A DNA stretch of 64,000 nucleotides from Bryoerythrophyllum caledonicum (lineage: Eukaryota; Streptophyta; Bryopsida; Pottiales; Pottiaceae): NCBI GenBank assembly GCA_963971425.1, contig OZ020518.1, forward strand, positions 3,236,263 to 3,300,262, given 5' to 3'. A program made the translations under genes and the position numbers. Under the pieces are notes generated by a model. It saw only the letters and a program-made list of their open reading frames with translations, did no database searches and was not told the DNA's origin. Positions 21,900 through 35,277 of this stretch are shown here, in pieces. The number at the start of each line of letters is the position of its first letter. The stretch's first letter is position 1.

Positions 21900-24290
21900 T
21901 TGCAGTGTACCTGTACCAGGCTCTACAATTTGACACAAGGTTGAGGTGTGGACTCGGGCTTTTGGGCGCTCAATACTCTTCTCACTTAGGGTTGGTGACT
22001 TCTTGTGTGTGTGCAAGAGGTCCATCTCTCCGATGAATGATATGAATGTTGATTCCAAGGAGGCTACTAGACTTTACATGTTGTTTTTTTATTAGTGATG
22101 CGGATAATTGGGGCGATTTCATTTTGGTGGTGTTGCTTGTTGTTTGAATGTTGTTGCTTGGTGGTGCTACTTGCTCTAGTATTTTTTTGATGGTGTTGCT
22201 TTGGGTGTTGCTGCTTGGACGTTTTGGGGTTGCTGTTGTTGGGACTCGGGCTTGGGCGGTATTGCTTGCAGTTGGGACTCGGGCTTGGATGTTGTGGCTT
22301 GAGTGTCGCTACTTGGTATTCGTTGTTGAGATTCGGGCTTCAATTAGTTGATGCTTGGAAGGTGCGATCTTGTTGTGTTGGTTGGTCATCTATGGGCATT
22401 GATGTTGGCGTCGACCTGCAGGTTTGACCGTAGCGCACTCTTGACGTGGTGACTCTTGTGTGTCTGTGAAGATTCGAGAGAGAAATGGACACAGCTTCCG
22501 TGCTTTGCTACGGATGTGGGGATTTCTTTGTGTGTGCACAAGACTGTTTTGAGCTAGGACTAGGCTATTATTTATTTGGTTTGATTGTTGTTAGTGCTAC
22601 TAGAGTTATAAGTGACTTATTAAGTTTCAGTAAGAAAAATAATAACAAAACTAGAATGGATTTTGGAATATGAGCTACAGTTCTATTGAGGAAACAGAGA
22701 GGGTGGGGAGAGGTAGTCTTGAGTGAAGGTACTCACAGGGAATGTGTAAACGTTGTTGCATGATCTGCCAACTTCAGGATCTTGACATGCCCACTTGCTG
22801 TTCAGAGGTGCCCTCGACAAGTAAAGTCGCGTTTTCTCGATCTTCGTGTATCAGTACTAGATCGTGTGCTTTTACTACTCCAGAGTCATATTGATGTGTT
22901 ATCGCTGATGTGGATCTTGGTTGGATGTGAAGAGGTGGTGTTGTTTTGGAATCGCGTTGATCTTGTCCGTTATGTGGTAATGAAGTAAAGACTGGGTCGG
23001 GGGGTGTGGTGGCTTGCAAGGAAGGCTGCAGATCTGGTATCGGGCCTTCAGATGCGGGGCAGATCTAATGGCGTAAGACTAGTAGATCTATGTGCCAACA
23101 CGTGCTCCCAAGCTTTCAGTACCTACACACCATAGATCTAACACCAATCCTTTGTTTTCGCTCCTCTAACCCCAGATCAGATGCTTGTGAGCCTCTTTCA
23201 ACATGATCTGCTTCCCCAACCTATCCTTCCTCTCAGATCTAAGATGTACGGGAAGCTCACACCAAAACCAACTATCTCTTAGTGTCCACAATGATTTTGT
23301 TTCTGAGACTAAGTCCCTCCTCCCCTCGCCAAAAATTACAGAGCTCACTCAACCATTGTCTCTCCTTCAAAGCTCCTTGATTATTCAATGTAACTTGCAC
23401 TTGGGTGAAAAACCACATTACTTGCACATCCAAGATCTAAAGATTGTTTAATGTAATTGCTCCTAATGTTTGACATGGCATTGGTGGGTTGTGTAAAAAT
23501 TATGGTTGTATAAGATGTTCTTGGCTTAAAAAAGGCTTTACAATACACTTATGAAATATGTAGTATTAGAATTAGAACAATAATTTATAGCTTCCTAGTA
23601 CACATGTGACCAAAAAGAATTGTCACATTTCATATCAACTGACATTACTTTCAACGATCCTTTTTTTCATTTTATTTCAACCTCCAACTAAAGGGGTTGC
23701 AAATTTTTGTAGCATTTTTCTACTATCATTTATTAAGAATTCAAATGCATTTGCTCATTTTCAATATTAACATTTAGAATTTCATCTGTAAATATCCAAG
23801 TTAAAACCATAAATTCCCAATATTTAGTATTAGTAAAATATTAACCAATATTTGAAACCTCCTCCATATGTAAAGTTATATTAAGATGATTTTTTTGAAA
23901 AATAACAATGAGGATAATGTCTAAGAAATTAAGAACGAAAGATTATTTTCATATTGAAAAATAAGAGGATGTTGGACTTAACCCTTCACTGCCCATGAAG
24001 CCCAAAATGGGCCTCTGGAGGTGCTAAAACTCAATTTGCATGAAATCCATGAAGAATTAAGCTTTGAGATACGAGGTTCAAATTTGCGCACTCATTACAT
24101 GAACACTTCAACAATCAGATCATGATTTGGAGTTATAGAACTCACGGAAAAGCTAGGGATACAACACCAAAATACTTTGAATACACTAAATATAGTGAAT
24201 ATAGTGAGTATAGTCAATACCATGCTGCATACTATGTTGTATTTCACACACATGCACATTAATTTTGGTCTTGAATTTTGATTGAACTTT
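21900..24290. other. Intergenic DNA, no gene recognised
   Basis: From 22110 to 22340 the plus strand is G/T-rich with repeated GTTGCT and GGGACTCGGGCTTGG words. From 22680 to 23200 there are scattered GATC-rich, moderately GC-rich segments (AGATCTGGTATC, GCAGATCTAATGG). From 23460 on it is plain AT-rich DNA. Frames here are short and of low complexity. A TTAA-CCCTTCACTGCCC word at 23980 could be an orphan end of a related miniature element. Confidence 0.4.
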
Positions 24291-24298
24291 GTCGTTAA

Positions 24299-25228
24299 TC
24301 CCTAAAGGCCCAAGGCATTTTCACACCAAAAACACTTCAAAATTGCTTGTTCTAGGGCAAGGAAAACAAAGAATTTTATTTCTACACCTATTCGTAGGAT
24401 CAAAATTAAAGCTTACTAAGTAACGTCCTCACAAAATTTCATAAACTTTGACCGCATAGATTGAAAGATTGTAGTGTATGAAGTAGCGAAAATGGTTCAT
24501 TTTCTTCCTTGCCTCAAGTGGATCAACAAACTTTGACTTCACTTGGTTTGAAATTTTTGCACTATTTAAGGTCTATATTCTTTACCATCTTGTTAAGCAT
24601 GAAGTTAGTTCCTTGATCACCAATTTTTAGAGGTAAAAGAAGGGTGTAACATATTCAAAACAATTGTGTGAGGAGTAGAGGTTCAAAAATTACCAATTTT
24701 CGTTTTATTTTTTTATGAACTAAATGTGTTTTAGAATGAAAATCCAAACGGTTGATAAGAAGGTTTACAACACATCTTGTAGAAGAAAAAATAAAATTTA
24801 TGAAATATAAAGATCTCTAAATTTTCGGTGGAAAAAGAGAAGTTTTTTTAGTACCTTGCCCGACAATTTGTGACAATGTATAAAAATGTTTGACTTGGGT
24901 AAATGTGCTATTTTTCACTAAAGACAATTTTTTTTGACAATATGAAAGAAAATGATATTACTTGCCATTATTGAAAATCTCACATTTGAATGAGTATTCT
25001 ACTAAATTTTTTTGGAGTTGCTTGATGTGCCCGCTCTCTCCATAAAAACTTCAAAACCCTATAACTTTTGCATTGAATGTCATATTTCAGAAAAAAATTG
25101 TATGCACACAAAGCTTTTAGTAATGTCCATTTACAGTTAAAATTTCAAAAAGAAACGTTGTAAATTTACACTATAGGAACTTGCCCAAATTCTTAGAGTC
25201 CCCGGAGGAGACTCTTGGGCCTTTGGGG
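24299..25228 (+). mobile_element. TTAA-flanked miniature element, copy 4
   Basis: 930 bp between TTAA at 24295-24298 and 25229-25232. The left end is TCCCTAAAGGCCCAAGG and the right end CTTGGGCCTTTGGGG, a good inverted repeat. The interior is diverged from the copies at 11-13 kb but collinear (ACACCAAAAACACTTC, CTTGCCCGACAAT). It is non-coding. Confidence 0.85.
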
Positions 25229-25234
25229 TTAAAG

Positions 25235-25850
25235 ACATTCTTCATTGTTTTGGGATTGTTGATCCTTCTCCTCTCATACAAAACTTTGGTTTTGATCCAT
25301 ATAAGTTTGGAACATTTTTGTATACAATCAAGTAGACAAAAGCAAAAAAATCATCAATAATTGTGTATAAATAATTTCTTCACATATGATATGTCAATGC
25401 AAAGCTATCAACCTACTGCAAATGTGAACTGATTTTATTTAAAGTACAAAAATTATTGCAAGAATCTATTAATGGTTAAAGTAGTACACCCTCCAAAATC
25501 TACAATTTTCACTACCAATAGACGGTAACTTGAAACACTATAATCTATTCCATCAACCGTTGGTTATTGTGAAAATTCTCCCCAAAGTTTAGGTCATGGT
25601 TTGAGTTCAATTATATATGGTTATATACTTAATTAAGACATTATATTTTCAAAGAAATAAGCAGAAATCAACAGAAATCTTGATTTTTCCACAAACATAT
25701 CTGGGTGGTAAAGGGTTGATGGAGATGTGATCCAAGCAACAAGACAATGAATCCGCCACGTCAGCAGCATGGTGGATTTTGCCGGTGGGTGTAACTTCTA
25801 TGCACTGATTGCGTGTTGGAGCTAAAAATAGACAATGGTGTGTTGAGGAA
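25235..25850. other. AT-rich intergenic DNA
   Basis: I see no gene, repeat or structured element here, apart from short frames that look accidental. Confidence 0.4.
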
Positions 25851-25857
25851 TGAATAA

Positions 25858-26152
25858 TAGAAATCTTTTTACATTGATGCATTGGTTGTAGAGAGAATGT
25901 CGTTCTTTTCATTGGTATGCGATTTGGTTTCTTTTTAGAAGCTTCTTATGGTGCATTTGAGGTTTCATGAGCCACGCCAATGGATATGTTTATTTAACCC
26001 GTAAGTGTTTATAAGAACAAACATATCCATTGGGCATGACTCATGAAACTTCAAATGCACCATAAGAAGCATCGACGAAGGAACCAAATTGCATACCAAT
26101 GAAAAGAACAACATTCTCCCTTCAACCAACGGAGCAATGTAGGAAAAAGGTT
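25858..26152. repeat. Long imperfect hairpin (about 130-bp arms)
   Basis: The left arm (about 25858-25991) and right arm (about 26020-26152) are inverted copies with roughly 85-90% matching. Paired words include TTCATTGGTATGC, GCTTCTTATGGTGCATTTGA and TTTCATGAG, and the loop is about 25-30 bp. Transcribed on either strand it would form one long stem. It lies about 1.1 kb upstream of the histidine kinase start. It could be a foldback miniature element or a young small-RNA precursor; there are no target duplications to decide. Confidence 0.8.
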
Positions 26153-26159
26153 CCTATTT

Positions 26160-27258
26160 TTTGACCTCCTAAAGTGCTATTTCCATTTTGCACTGGAATG
26201 AGGTTTCTATAAATGACAAGGGAAAAAAAAGAAGGAAGAGACTTTCATTCCAAGATTCAAGTGAGACTTTCATTCCCTAGTGGCCCCACCCCCACCCCAG
26301 AAAAAGAAGAAGACCCCTCAAAGTGGACTGAGCCCTCCCTGACCCCCTCCAGAAGAACACATACAAGTAAATATCAGCACCATGTGGCGCCCTCTCAGGC
26401 CACCAACAGCACAGCTTACTACCCCACCCACCTCAAGCGGGCCCCCCACCCGCCACGTGGCACCCGACAGAACCCCACCGCTCACATGCACTATGCGACG
26501 AATTCCACCCAGAATCCACCCCCTCTCCCTCGGAATGACGACGCATTCCGTTCGGAATCCGCCCCCTTCACCATCCCGTTCGGCGGGATCCGCCCTGGGA
26601 CGACGCTTTCTGTGTGGAATTCGTCATCCTCTATGGGACTTGTGTGCATGGGACCAACGAAATGGAGCTGCTTTTCAAGCTTCGCAACCTTGGCGCTAAC
26701 TTGCAGTCGCGAGCTCGTTCTTACTGTAGTTGTTGCGGCGCGTCTCGGCGTATCATTGTAGGAGAGCTTGTGCGGCTGCGTCTCATGATTGTACGTCGGG
26801 CGTGTTGAATCGTTCTTTTGGAAGATCGAGCTGTTTTTTGTTGGTTTGCTCATGATTGCGCGTGTTTCAGGTTTGTCTGCCGGATCTGGCGGTTTCCTGG
26901 CGAGAGGTTCATGGAGAGGGGTGGAGGTGGAGAGGAGTTTCTAGGTTTTGAGGAGAGAGGATTGGTGTGTTTGAGGATGAGGAGGCGGTCGCGGCGGTGG
27001 AGTTTGGAGGGAGGAGGATTGTTGTGAGAGGTGGAGGTGCGGGGTGTTACTGCAATCAGATTCGATATGAGGCTGTTTTTGGAGAGGAGGTGCGGGACGA
27101 GTGCATATGTGCCGGGATTCGGATATGGCGGGAGAGGAGTGAGGTGACTTGGTTTAGTGATGGCGAAGCGGCGGGCGAGCTTGGTGATTGGAGTGGTGGA
27201 TGCGGTTTCTTGAAGGATGGTGAAGGAGGCGGAGTGGTGAGGGAGAAGCTGTGCGAAG
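26160..27258 (+). promoter_or_regulatory. GC-rich upstream/leader region of the histidine kinase gene
   Basis: GC rises sharply compared with the flanks. The frames at 26213-27302 on either strand are low complexity (Pro/Thr/Ser or Gly/Glu/Arg) and not credible proteins. This is probably promoter plus 5' untranslated sequence of the gene starting at 27259. Words such as GGAATTCGTC and CATTCCG-TTCGGAATC suggest small inverted repeats around 26535-26640. No TATA box could be assigned. Confidence 0.4.
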
Positions 27259-30200
27259 ATGAATACGGCCGCTGCAGTGCGGAAGGTGCTCGGGAGGACT
27301 AAGAGATCCATGGCTTCATCGCGGAGCAGTAGCAGCAGCAGCTTGATGAGCTACGGCGTCTCGGATCCTTTCTCCATGGTGGAGCTTCCTCACCCGGAGC
27401 GCAACCTTACGGTTTCACGCGTTGTCATTATGGTAATTCTCTTCTCTTCCTCTTCTGTGTGTCTCTCTTCGCAGTGGCCTGCTGTTCCCGCTGAAGCGTA
27501 TGGTTAGGGTTGGTTTTGCGGCACGGCTTTTCAGATGACGAAGCAGAAGCAGATGAAAGCACTTTAAATGAAATTGTGGTGTCGGAGGAAGGAGCTCGCT
27601 CTTCAGTTTGGAAGTTGGCTAGATGACTAGAAGGCTGCCGATGTGAATGACCACTGGATTACACTGTGAGGAGACTCTTTTGCTCACTTGCAGTGGGAGC
27701 TCGAAGGATAGATGGGCTAGCTTTGGGGAACTTCAGTGCCTGGGGGAGCAGATTGGAGGCTCTGGTGGAGCTTGGCTAGCTGAGATTTTGCGTCACATCG
27801 TTTCGTGCAGAATCGGAAAGGCCAGTCATGCGCAATGTAGCCTATTGTGCATCATATGCACGCGTCACATTTCATTGTATTTGGAGACATTGGTGGAGCG
27901 AAAGACATGCATTCTGAGGAGTTGTCCTTTGGGGTGTTCAAAATAGCAACATGCGGAACACACTCTGGAGATGCCGCTCGAATAGCGTTTGCTTTATTTT
28001 GTCTGAAAGCTATCTTGGTCCACTGTAGCATCTCGTTGAGAATGATTATCTTGAACGGTGACGATATGTCTTCGATGACCCGAGGATTTCTTGATGGTCC
28101 GCTTCCTGCAAGACACTGTGTGGTTCCAGTAGGTGATTGTTAATCAGCCTCGCATTGAAGCGGATCAGGATGAGTGGGAGTTTCCAATCATATGTGGATG
28201 ATCTCACACTCGATCTGGTCACTTGTGAATTGGAAGTGCTGTGGTGGGACTTAGAATGAGTTGCATTTGTGCAGGTCACGGTGGCGGTTCTGGTAGGAGC
28301 TCTTACGATCAGTACATGGTACTTTACACATAGCTATCCAAAATCCGCAGTTACCAGTTTATCGGAGTCATTACGACTTGAAATTCTTGTTAACACCTCG
28401 GAGCTTCTGGACGTGATTTTTAAGATGAATGCGTACAGTTCAACTGCTCTTTTCAATCTGATGGAGAAGAAGTTTTTTGGCTTTGATTTTGGAGTTGGTT
28501 CTATTGAGCAGGTATTGCGCACTTCCCTCTTACACTTCGCAACATCTGAACCATGACGTTGATGACTTTGCAATGTGTATCCCGGAATACATACAGTATA
28601 TATATGTGTGGGATTTTACCTTCCTGGGACTTTTGACTCAGTAGTGCGATTATTATAGTAGAATACCTTTTGATTACAGGTCGAGCCACCTTAGCATGTA
28701 TCCATGTATTTTCTATATCTTGTTTAAGATACGGTTTCCATTGTTGTGATTCGTGAAATTTATTGTTCACTAAGCGAGAGGCTGTTGTAGAATATTGTGG
28801 TTGTGATTAGTTGACTACTAGTTTCCATTAGATTAGACTTTGAAATTCTGCAGTTATTTTCCTTTTCTGAAAGAGCACTCGAGTAAATTGATCCGATTGC
28901 TGGTTGCTTCTTTCCTTTTCTACAGATAAGGCTAGTTACATGGTCTATTTTCAAGGCTGTGCCATCAATCACATCCTTAGGTATTACGGCATTGAACGGG
29001 ATAACGGTCGCTTATGTTCGTCAGGAGCTTGGTCATCAGGGATACCTTTTTCTTTATTCGAACATGACGACTGATAAACCGATATATTATAAGGAGATTG
29101 TGGACGAGGAGACCGGTGACTCAATTGCTCCTCCAACCGTTGAAAACTTAATGCCTTTGCATACTTACCAGTGGTTTGTAGACGCTATGAAATGGCCCCT
29201 GAATAGTCGCTCCTGGCTTATTGAGCGCAGAACACCAAGTAAGTTTCCTTATTGTTTCTTGAGCAATTTATCGTGATGATTCGTCACTTGTGAAACTTGT
29301 GCCTATTTATATCTATGCGCGAGGTAATGGACCATAGTCCGAGAAGCTTTATTATGGTCTAGATTGTCATTGGGATATCTTGAGATTTTAAATGAGATTA
29401 ATTTTACAGGTGAACTGTCCCACAATACTGAAAAAAAAAGAATATACAACTCATAAGACTTTTGCAATGCAGATGGACACCCGTATGTGCAATGTTCAAT
29501 ACCAGTTCAATCTCATAAGTCCAAAGAAATGGCACTCATTCATTCCGGACACAGTGCCAAGGCGATCAATAATTTCCTGTCCTCTCTTGATTTGAAAGGT
29601 GAGTATCTGACCAGACTTTTTGTAAGAGTTCTTCAGTATTTTTTGTGTACATCTTTTGAATGTTAAAAATAATTTTTGCGCAAGTAAGGTTGATTCGAGA
29701 GAACTACTGTTCCTTTCATCAAATCTGCTCTAAGTAGACAATGTGGCCTTGATTGTCGCTCAGAGCGTTCCGATAGGAGCCTCTAGTGTTGGCTATCGCT
29801 TGGATCTATTCCGCACTCATTTTTTAAATGCACTGTATGTATTTAAACATGGTAATATATGTGAGTTCATTAAAGTCCATATAGTAATACTATTGAAGTT
29901 CTCTACGTCTTTGTTTAGGCTTGCCTACTTTAGTGGGGTACATTTTACATTTCAGCTTTGTATGCTTGCAATACCATATGTACTAAAATACATAGCAGGG
30001 GGGAGGATTTTCATATCGGATCAGCTTGGACGGCTGCTTTTCTCCTCAGATGCTACGGTTTGTGCACCGCAGAACAAATCCCAGTGTGAAGTAGCCCCGT
30101 TGCAGACGGATTCTGTACTCAACGACTGCAGGCAGTTTCTGCAAACTGAAGTTGGTTTGGAGCAACTTACTCTGAACCGAACCAGCTTTGCCGACGTTAA

Positions 30201-33200
30201 TATCCGAGGCAAGCGATACTCTCTCGATAGTTGGCCGTATGAGTTTCAAACTCTTAGGCTAGCTGTGGTGATTATGATTCCACGGCACAGTTTCTGGGGT
30301 CCCATGGACTATTACACAAGTATTACATGGATCATTTTGCTATTGCTCTCTCTCGGAGTTGTCTTTATTGGATGCAGTCTGATATATTTGCTCGTCGAGC
30401 AAGTTCAAGCGGAGGAGAAGCTGAGAGCAGAAATTCTAAGGCAGTCTGAGGCGAAGCGCAGAGCGGAGGCTAGTCGAGATGCCAAAACCAATTTTTTGTC
30501 AAGTATGAGGTAAACAGTTCAATTTCTGTTGTGTATCTGCAGCTGGCTACAAGGGAAGTTGCGAGGCTAAATGAACCTCTGCGAGTTAAAGTGCAACAGT
30601 TTTTAAGCTCCTGGGAGAAGAAGCGTGAATATCAAAATTCGGAAAGGCCGTCATTATCTCTGCATTCTGAGTTTACAAAACTAAGTCCCAAATTTATCGA
30701 GTTTTTCTCTCCAGCTGATTATGAATATATCTTGTTTTTATTTTACGCTATCTACCTTAATGAACAAGCTAAGTGATGGATCCAGGGCGTCTTATCCAGC
30801 GGTCGTGCACAAGGCACATAATGTTTTAAGTTTTCTCAGTAGGTTCTGGTGGTAATTAGTTTCAGAAACTCGTTGCTAGCCACAGTAATGAGCATTCCGA
30901 TGAGACTCTCTTGTGTAGACGTTTACAGTTTTTTAACGTTTCTTCTGTACTGAGAAATAATTTAGACAATGCTTTACTTAGATAGTACTCAAGATTCAAT
31001 TATCCCTAACTGTCGTCTTGTTTTGAGCCAGCCATGAGCTTCGAACACCGATGGCTTGCATAATTGGGCTTCTTGATATGTTATTATCAGAGAAATTATT
31101 GGATGATATTGCAAACAGTGTCCGCCAAATTCATCGGTGTGCCACATCCCTTGTTGGCATTCTGAACTCTGCTCTTGATATTGCAAAGGTAGGTCTACAG
31201 TTTATGGACCGCGTAATATTTTATTTGTGTACTTCAAATCTGCATGCTTTTCCTGATAGTTGAGGATATTCTTTTCGTTTGTTACTGCATGGGTGAATCT
31301 GGAGGCTTTGAGTCGGCTCATTGTGAGGCATCTGTATAGACTGGTACCATTTCACACGCGTAGAATCTTGTAAAGGAGGAGTATTCAAGAAGTAAATGAT
31401 TATCATAGCTGAAATGGCGGATGTGTTTTTGGTATACTCATGATTGTTCTCATTGTGAAAATCCCTTGCATTGAGTTCTTTGCTCTATGTTTCATTTTTC
31501 TGAATTTTTTCATTGGCAGGTGGAATCCGGAAAGCTTGAGCTGGAGAAAGCGGAATTTGATCTTGAGGCAGAGTTAACAGCACTTGTTGATGTATTTTCG
31601 GTGCAATGCGATAACAAAGGTCTCTTCATCTGTTTTCAACTAGCAGGTTAGCTTACATGTGGCATTTGATCTGTTTCACCTGGTTTTATGCTTGTCTTGG
31701 TCCTGAGTTTTTTGACATGCTAGTACGTCAGTTGTTGATATTATGTTTTTATGCGCCATTTTGCTATTAGACTGATACGTGTATGAGATGTGAATTCATT
31801 AGATGATGTGCCGAAGGACTTGGTAGGTGACTCAGCCCGCGTAATGCAAGTTTTTACAAACTTGATTGGGAACAGCATAAAATTTACTTCCAGTGGAAGA
31901 ATATCAGTCCGTGCAAGTCTTGCACCACCAGACATTTGTACAAATTCTGGTCGATTGCGACGTCGTAGCTTTAGTTCATTTTCTCTCGACACGTACAATG
32001 ACTATATTCCAACAAGTGATGAAGTGGTTATATTATTTGAAGTTGATGACACTGGACTAGGGGTTGAACCAGGTTAGCGTTTCCTCCTTCTGCCATCAAT
32101 CCAATTCCATTCTGCTAGCTTTCCATAGAAATGAGTCTTGTCTTAATTTACAGCATTTCATTTTCAAATTTTGTCCGCCGTAAACAAGAGAAGCGTTTAT
32201 GACAACTAGCGGACACATGGGGCACCCTGTCATGAGAACAATTTCGGTTTGTCTGACCTTATTTGACAATTCTGTTGATGCAGCGTTACGGGAGCGTATA
32301 TTCGAGAATTTTGTTCAAGGTGACGCAAGCACAACTCGCACGTAAGTACTCATACATTGCCCTTTATGTCAAGTATTTAGTGTGGAAAAACCAGTTCATT
32401 TTAATACCGAAGTTTAATCCAAGGTGAAGAGATCATAGAAGAAGAATTTTCACTGATTGGAAAGTCAACCAAGCAAAGTAGCCCAGTTCAGTTCACACTA
32501 TTATGGTATTTGAAATAAGCTTAGAATCTGTATTCCATATTCTGTTATGTAATTTATGTGGCTGAAATGACACATGGTTTCCTTTTTTTTGTTTTAAATG
32601 ATTATTCTGATGGTCTAAATTACAGGCATGGAGGTACTGGATTGGGATTAGGTATCGTGAAATCTCTTGTACACATAATGGGAGGCAACATCAGAATTGT
32701 GGAGAAGGCAGGTCCGGGATCCGTGTTTGAGTTCACAATCTGTTTCGAGCGCTCCTCGAAACCTGAGAGGACACCCTACGTTTTACCATCCTCTTTAGAA
32801 GGAGCCGAAGTAATCCTAGGAATCCCTAACGCGGACTGTCGCGCTGTTGCTACTCACTGGTTCAAAACCTGGGGCCTCGTAGCGCACGAAGTTGACACTT
32901 GGGAAGAGATTATAATCAAAATGAGAGCCGTGAATGGAATTCCAGTGGACAACGTGACTGCAACCAAAGGATTCCCGCAGAAGCAGCACGCAGAGTCTTT
33001 ATATCGACCTCTTTTACCGGGCTGGGATGGCCTAAAGAGCCCGAAAGCTTCAACTCGGAAACGATCCAGCAGGTACGACTTCTGGAAAAGCTGGCAGACC
33101 ATCGGTGGAAAGGGATTGAGTGGACAAGGACGACAAATCCTAATCATTGACATAAGTCTCTTACCAACCATCGTTGAGCATGCGTATCTCGAAGAGTACC

Positions 33201-34439
33201 TTCAACAGTCCGGATTCTTGACAGGAAACTCGACTGTGTGTCGTGATTCTCTTGGGCTCGAGAAGCTGCATCTCAATGATCGTCAGTTGACGGATATGCA
33301 ACGAAACCTTCTGGTCGTGTGGGTGACCGCCTCAAACACGCCAGAACCCGTGAAAGCTGCTCTACGATCTGTTCGAAACTCCATTGCCGTGAGACGGCCT
33401 CTTCATGAAACACGGTTGAAGGAGCTTCTTCACCAGATCGCGACTGAAGTGGGCGATTGCTTGCCATCCATGGACTCTGAAAGGCCAAGGATACTCCCCT
33501 CCAATGCTTTAGCGTATGCTAAACAGCAAGAGTGGGATGATCCTTACAGATGCGATACCGAGGTCTCGCTTCCAGGTGTTTCTAAGCCCTTGGCGTCACG
33601 GTCACTCCCGATCAGTCAGGCTACCAGTGTCCTCTTTTCAAAGCCTTTCCCCTTGATTCCTAGCAGCCAAAGCCTTACTCTGGAGCCTAGCCCTCTTATG
33701 TCGGTTGGTATTCGCCGGAGGGCCAGGATACAGCCCAGAAAAGACGAAGTTAAAGCGATTCCGGTTGGTCCGAAGCCTTTTGAGAAACTTGAAATACTGG
33801 TGGCCGAAGATACACCCCTTCTCCGGAGGCTTGCTGTCGTTATGTTGCGGAAGCTGGGGGCAACTACTCATGAGGCTGGCAATGGACAAGAGGTTTTGGA
33901 TGCAGTTTTGAATCGGATCAAAAACGAACAGCCACCTTTCAACTGCATACTTATGGACTGCCAGGTAAGCTGTTTAATGTTTTCTTTCATGCTTAGGAAC
34001 TTATCTTCTGGACTCCGGTACATCTTTCCAAAGTTTAAATCGTGCCAGTACGTGCGATTTTAGCTAAATTTGTTTCCTGATTCTGTTTTGTTGATCTGCA
34101 CTATTATTGATACGAATGAGTTTCGTACAGATGCCAGTGATGGATGGTTATGAAGCTTGCGTGGCGGTCCGGGACATAGCTCACGAAGCCCATCAAAGGA
34201 CGCCCATAATTGCTCTCACGGCCAATGCAATGGCCAGCGACGAAAACAAGTGTCTGCACGCAGGAATGGATGCGTTTCTAACGAAGCCCATAAACCAAGA
34301 TTACATGATCCAGGTCATTCTACAAACCGTGGCCCCTCAGGTTCTACAGAGAACGTCTTCGAAGCCCTTGGTGCTTGACACCGAGGTCCTAAAGAATGGA
34401 TACTCCCCGAAGCCGGATCTCAGGGTTTCCGTGATATAA
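27259..34439 (+). CDS. CKI1: CKI1-like hybrid histidine kinase (12 exons)
   Basis: Proposed exons: 27259-27432, 28275-28511, 28926-29238, 29473-29598, 29738-29851, 29999-30509, 31032-31188, 31520-31646, 31803-32072, 32284-32341, 32626-33964, 34131-34439. All introns are GT-AG and phases agree throughout, giving about 1244 aa. Membrane helices lie near 54-76 and 430-453 and enclose a sensor of about 350 aa. A coiled segment (QVQAEEKLRAEILRQSEAKRRAEA) leads to the H box SHELRTPM with H493. N, G1 and G2 boxes follow (NLIGNSIKF; VDDTGLGVEP; HGGTGLGLGIV). A linker of about 340 aa precedes a receiver with ED at 1090-1091, phospho-acceptor D1140 (LMDCQMPVMDG), T1172 and K1194. The sensor layout and sequence resemble plant CKI1, which signals through His-Asp phosphorelay to type-B response regulators without needing cytokinin. 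All key residues are present. CKI1 is my closest match; the sensor is diverged, so a sister clade is possible. Confidence 0.88.
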
Positions 34440-35273
34440 TCGAAACCTCAGTTCACAGTTCTTTACGTTTGGATCTCGAAGATAAGTGGTGCTTCACCAA
34501 TACCGTGTTGACGGTCGCTTCATGTACCTCCCTGGTACAGATCCGCAAACTTTTCATTCTGTAGTTGTTATAATCTAACTTCAGAGCATTCTTAGATGGA
34601 GCTTTCCCATAATTAGCGATGGTCACAGTTTGGTTTGTGATGCAGATCGGTTGAGATAAAGAAGCACCTCTCTTGGAATTAGACGTGTTGATGGTCGCTC
34701 CCTCTTTATCGTGGGTTGTATTGGACACTAAGAAGCGCAAGTGGAAGTCTTTAAGGGAGATTTTTATTAGGCGAGGGACGTAGATGATGTATATCAGATC
34801 AGCTCATGATGAGTTTTTGTCGACGTCGGAGCGCTTCCGGTCGATTTGAGCATAATACTAGTATAAAACTTACACCACACCATAATTGGTTTGTGCTTGT
34901 GAAATTGGGGTCTATTCATATCACTGTAAAACATACTAGCTGACGTGGCATTGTTTTAACGAAGCATTTTTGTAAGAGACAAAGAAATCATTGCAAGTTT
35001 GGTAACTGTGCTATCATTTCTTGCATCTTCCAAAAGAAATGACATGTTTCCATCGAACATGCAAAGGTTGAAGCACCCTTGTTTCCATCAGCTAACAACT
35101 ACTTTGGGAGGAAAGTTTCTGATGGAAACTTTTTGGTGCTTGTTTTACAGTGTTTGCATTACAATCAACATTGCCCTACATGCAATACGACTACCATGAT
35201 CTTCTCCGTTTTAAGAGTATAGATTGCCAAAACAGACAACTTTGTCAGTTATATCAATTCTGAAAGTGTTAGC
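34440..35273. other. Downstream of histidine kinase; no gene
   Basis: Probably the 3' untranslated region followed by spacer. No exon or element is recognised. Confidence 0.4.
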
Positions 35274-35277
35274 TTAA

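Noticed and set aside
26213-27302. Several frames upstream of the histidine kinase
   Set aside because: Low-complexity products of a GC-rich leader, conflicting on both strands. Better explained as promoter and 5' untranslated DNA.
27433-28274. Frames at 27647-27946 and 27847-28143 as separate small genes
   Set aside because: They lie in intron 1 of the histidine kinase and show no family features.
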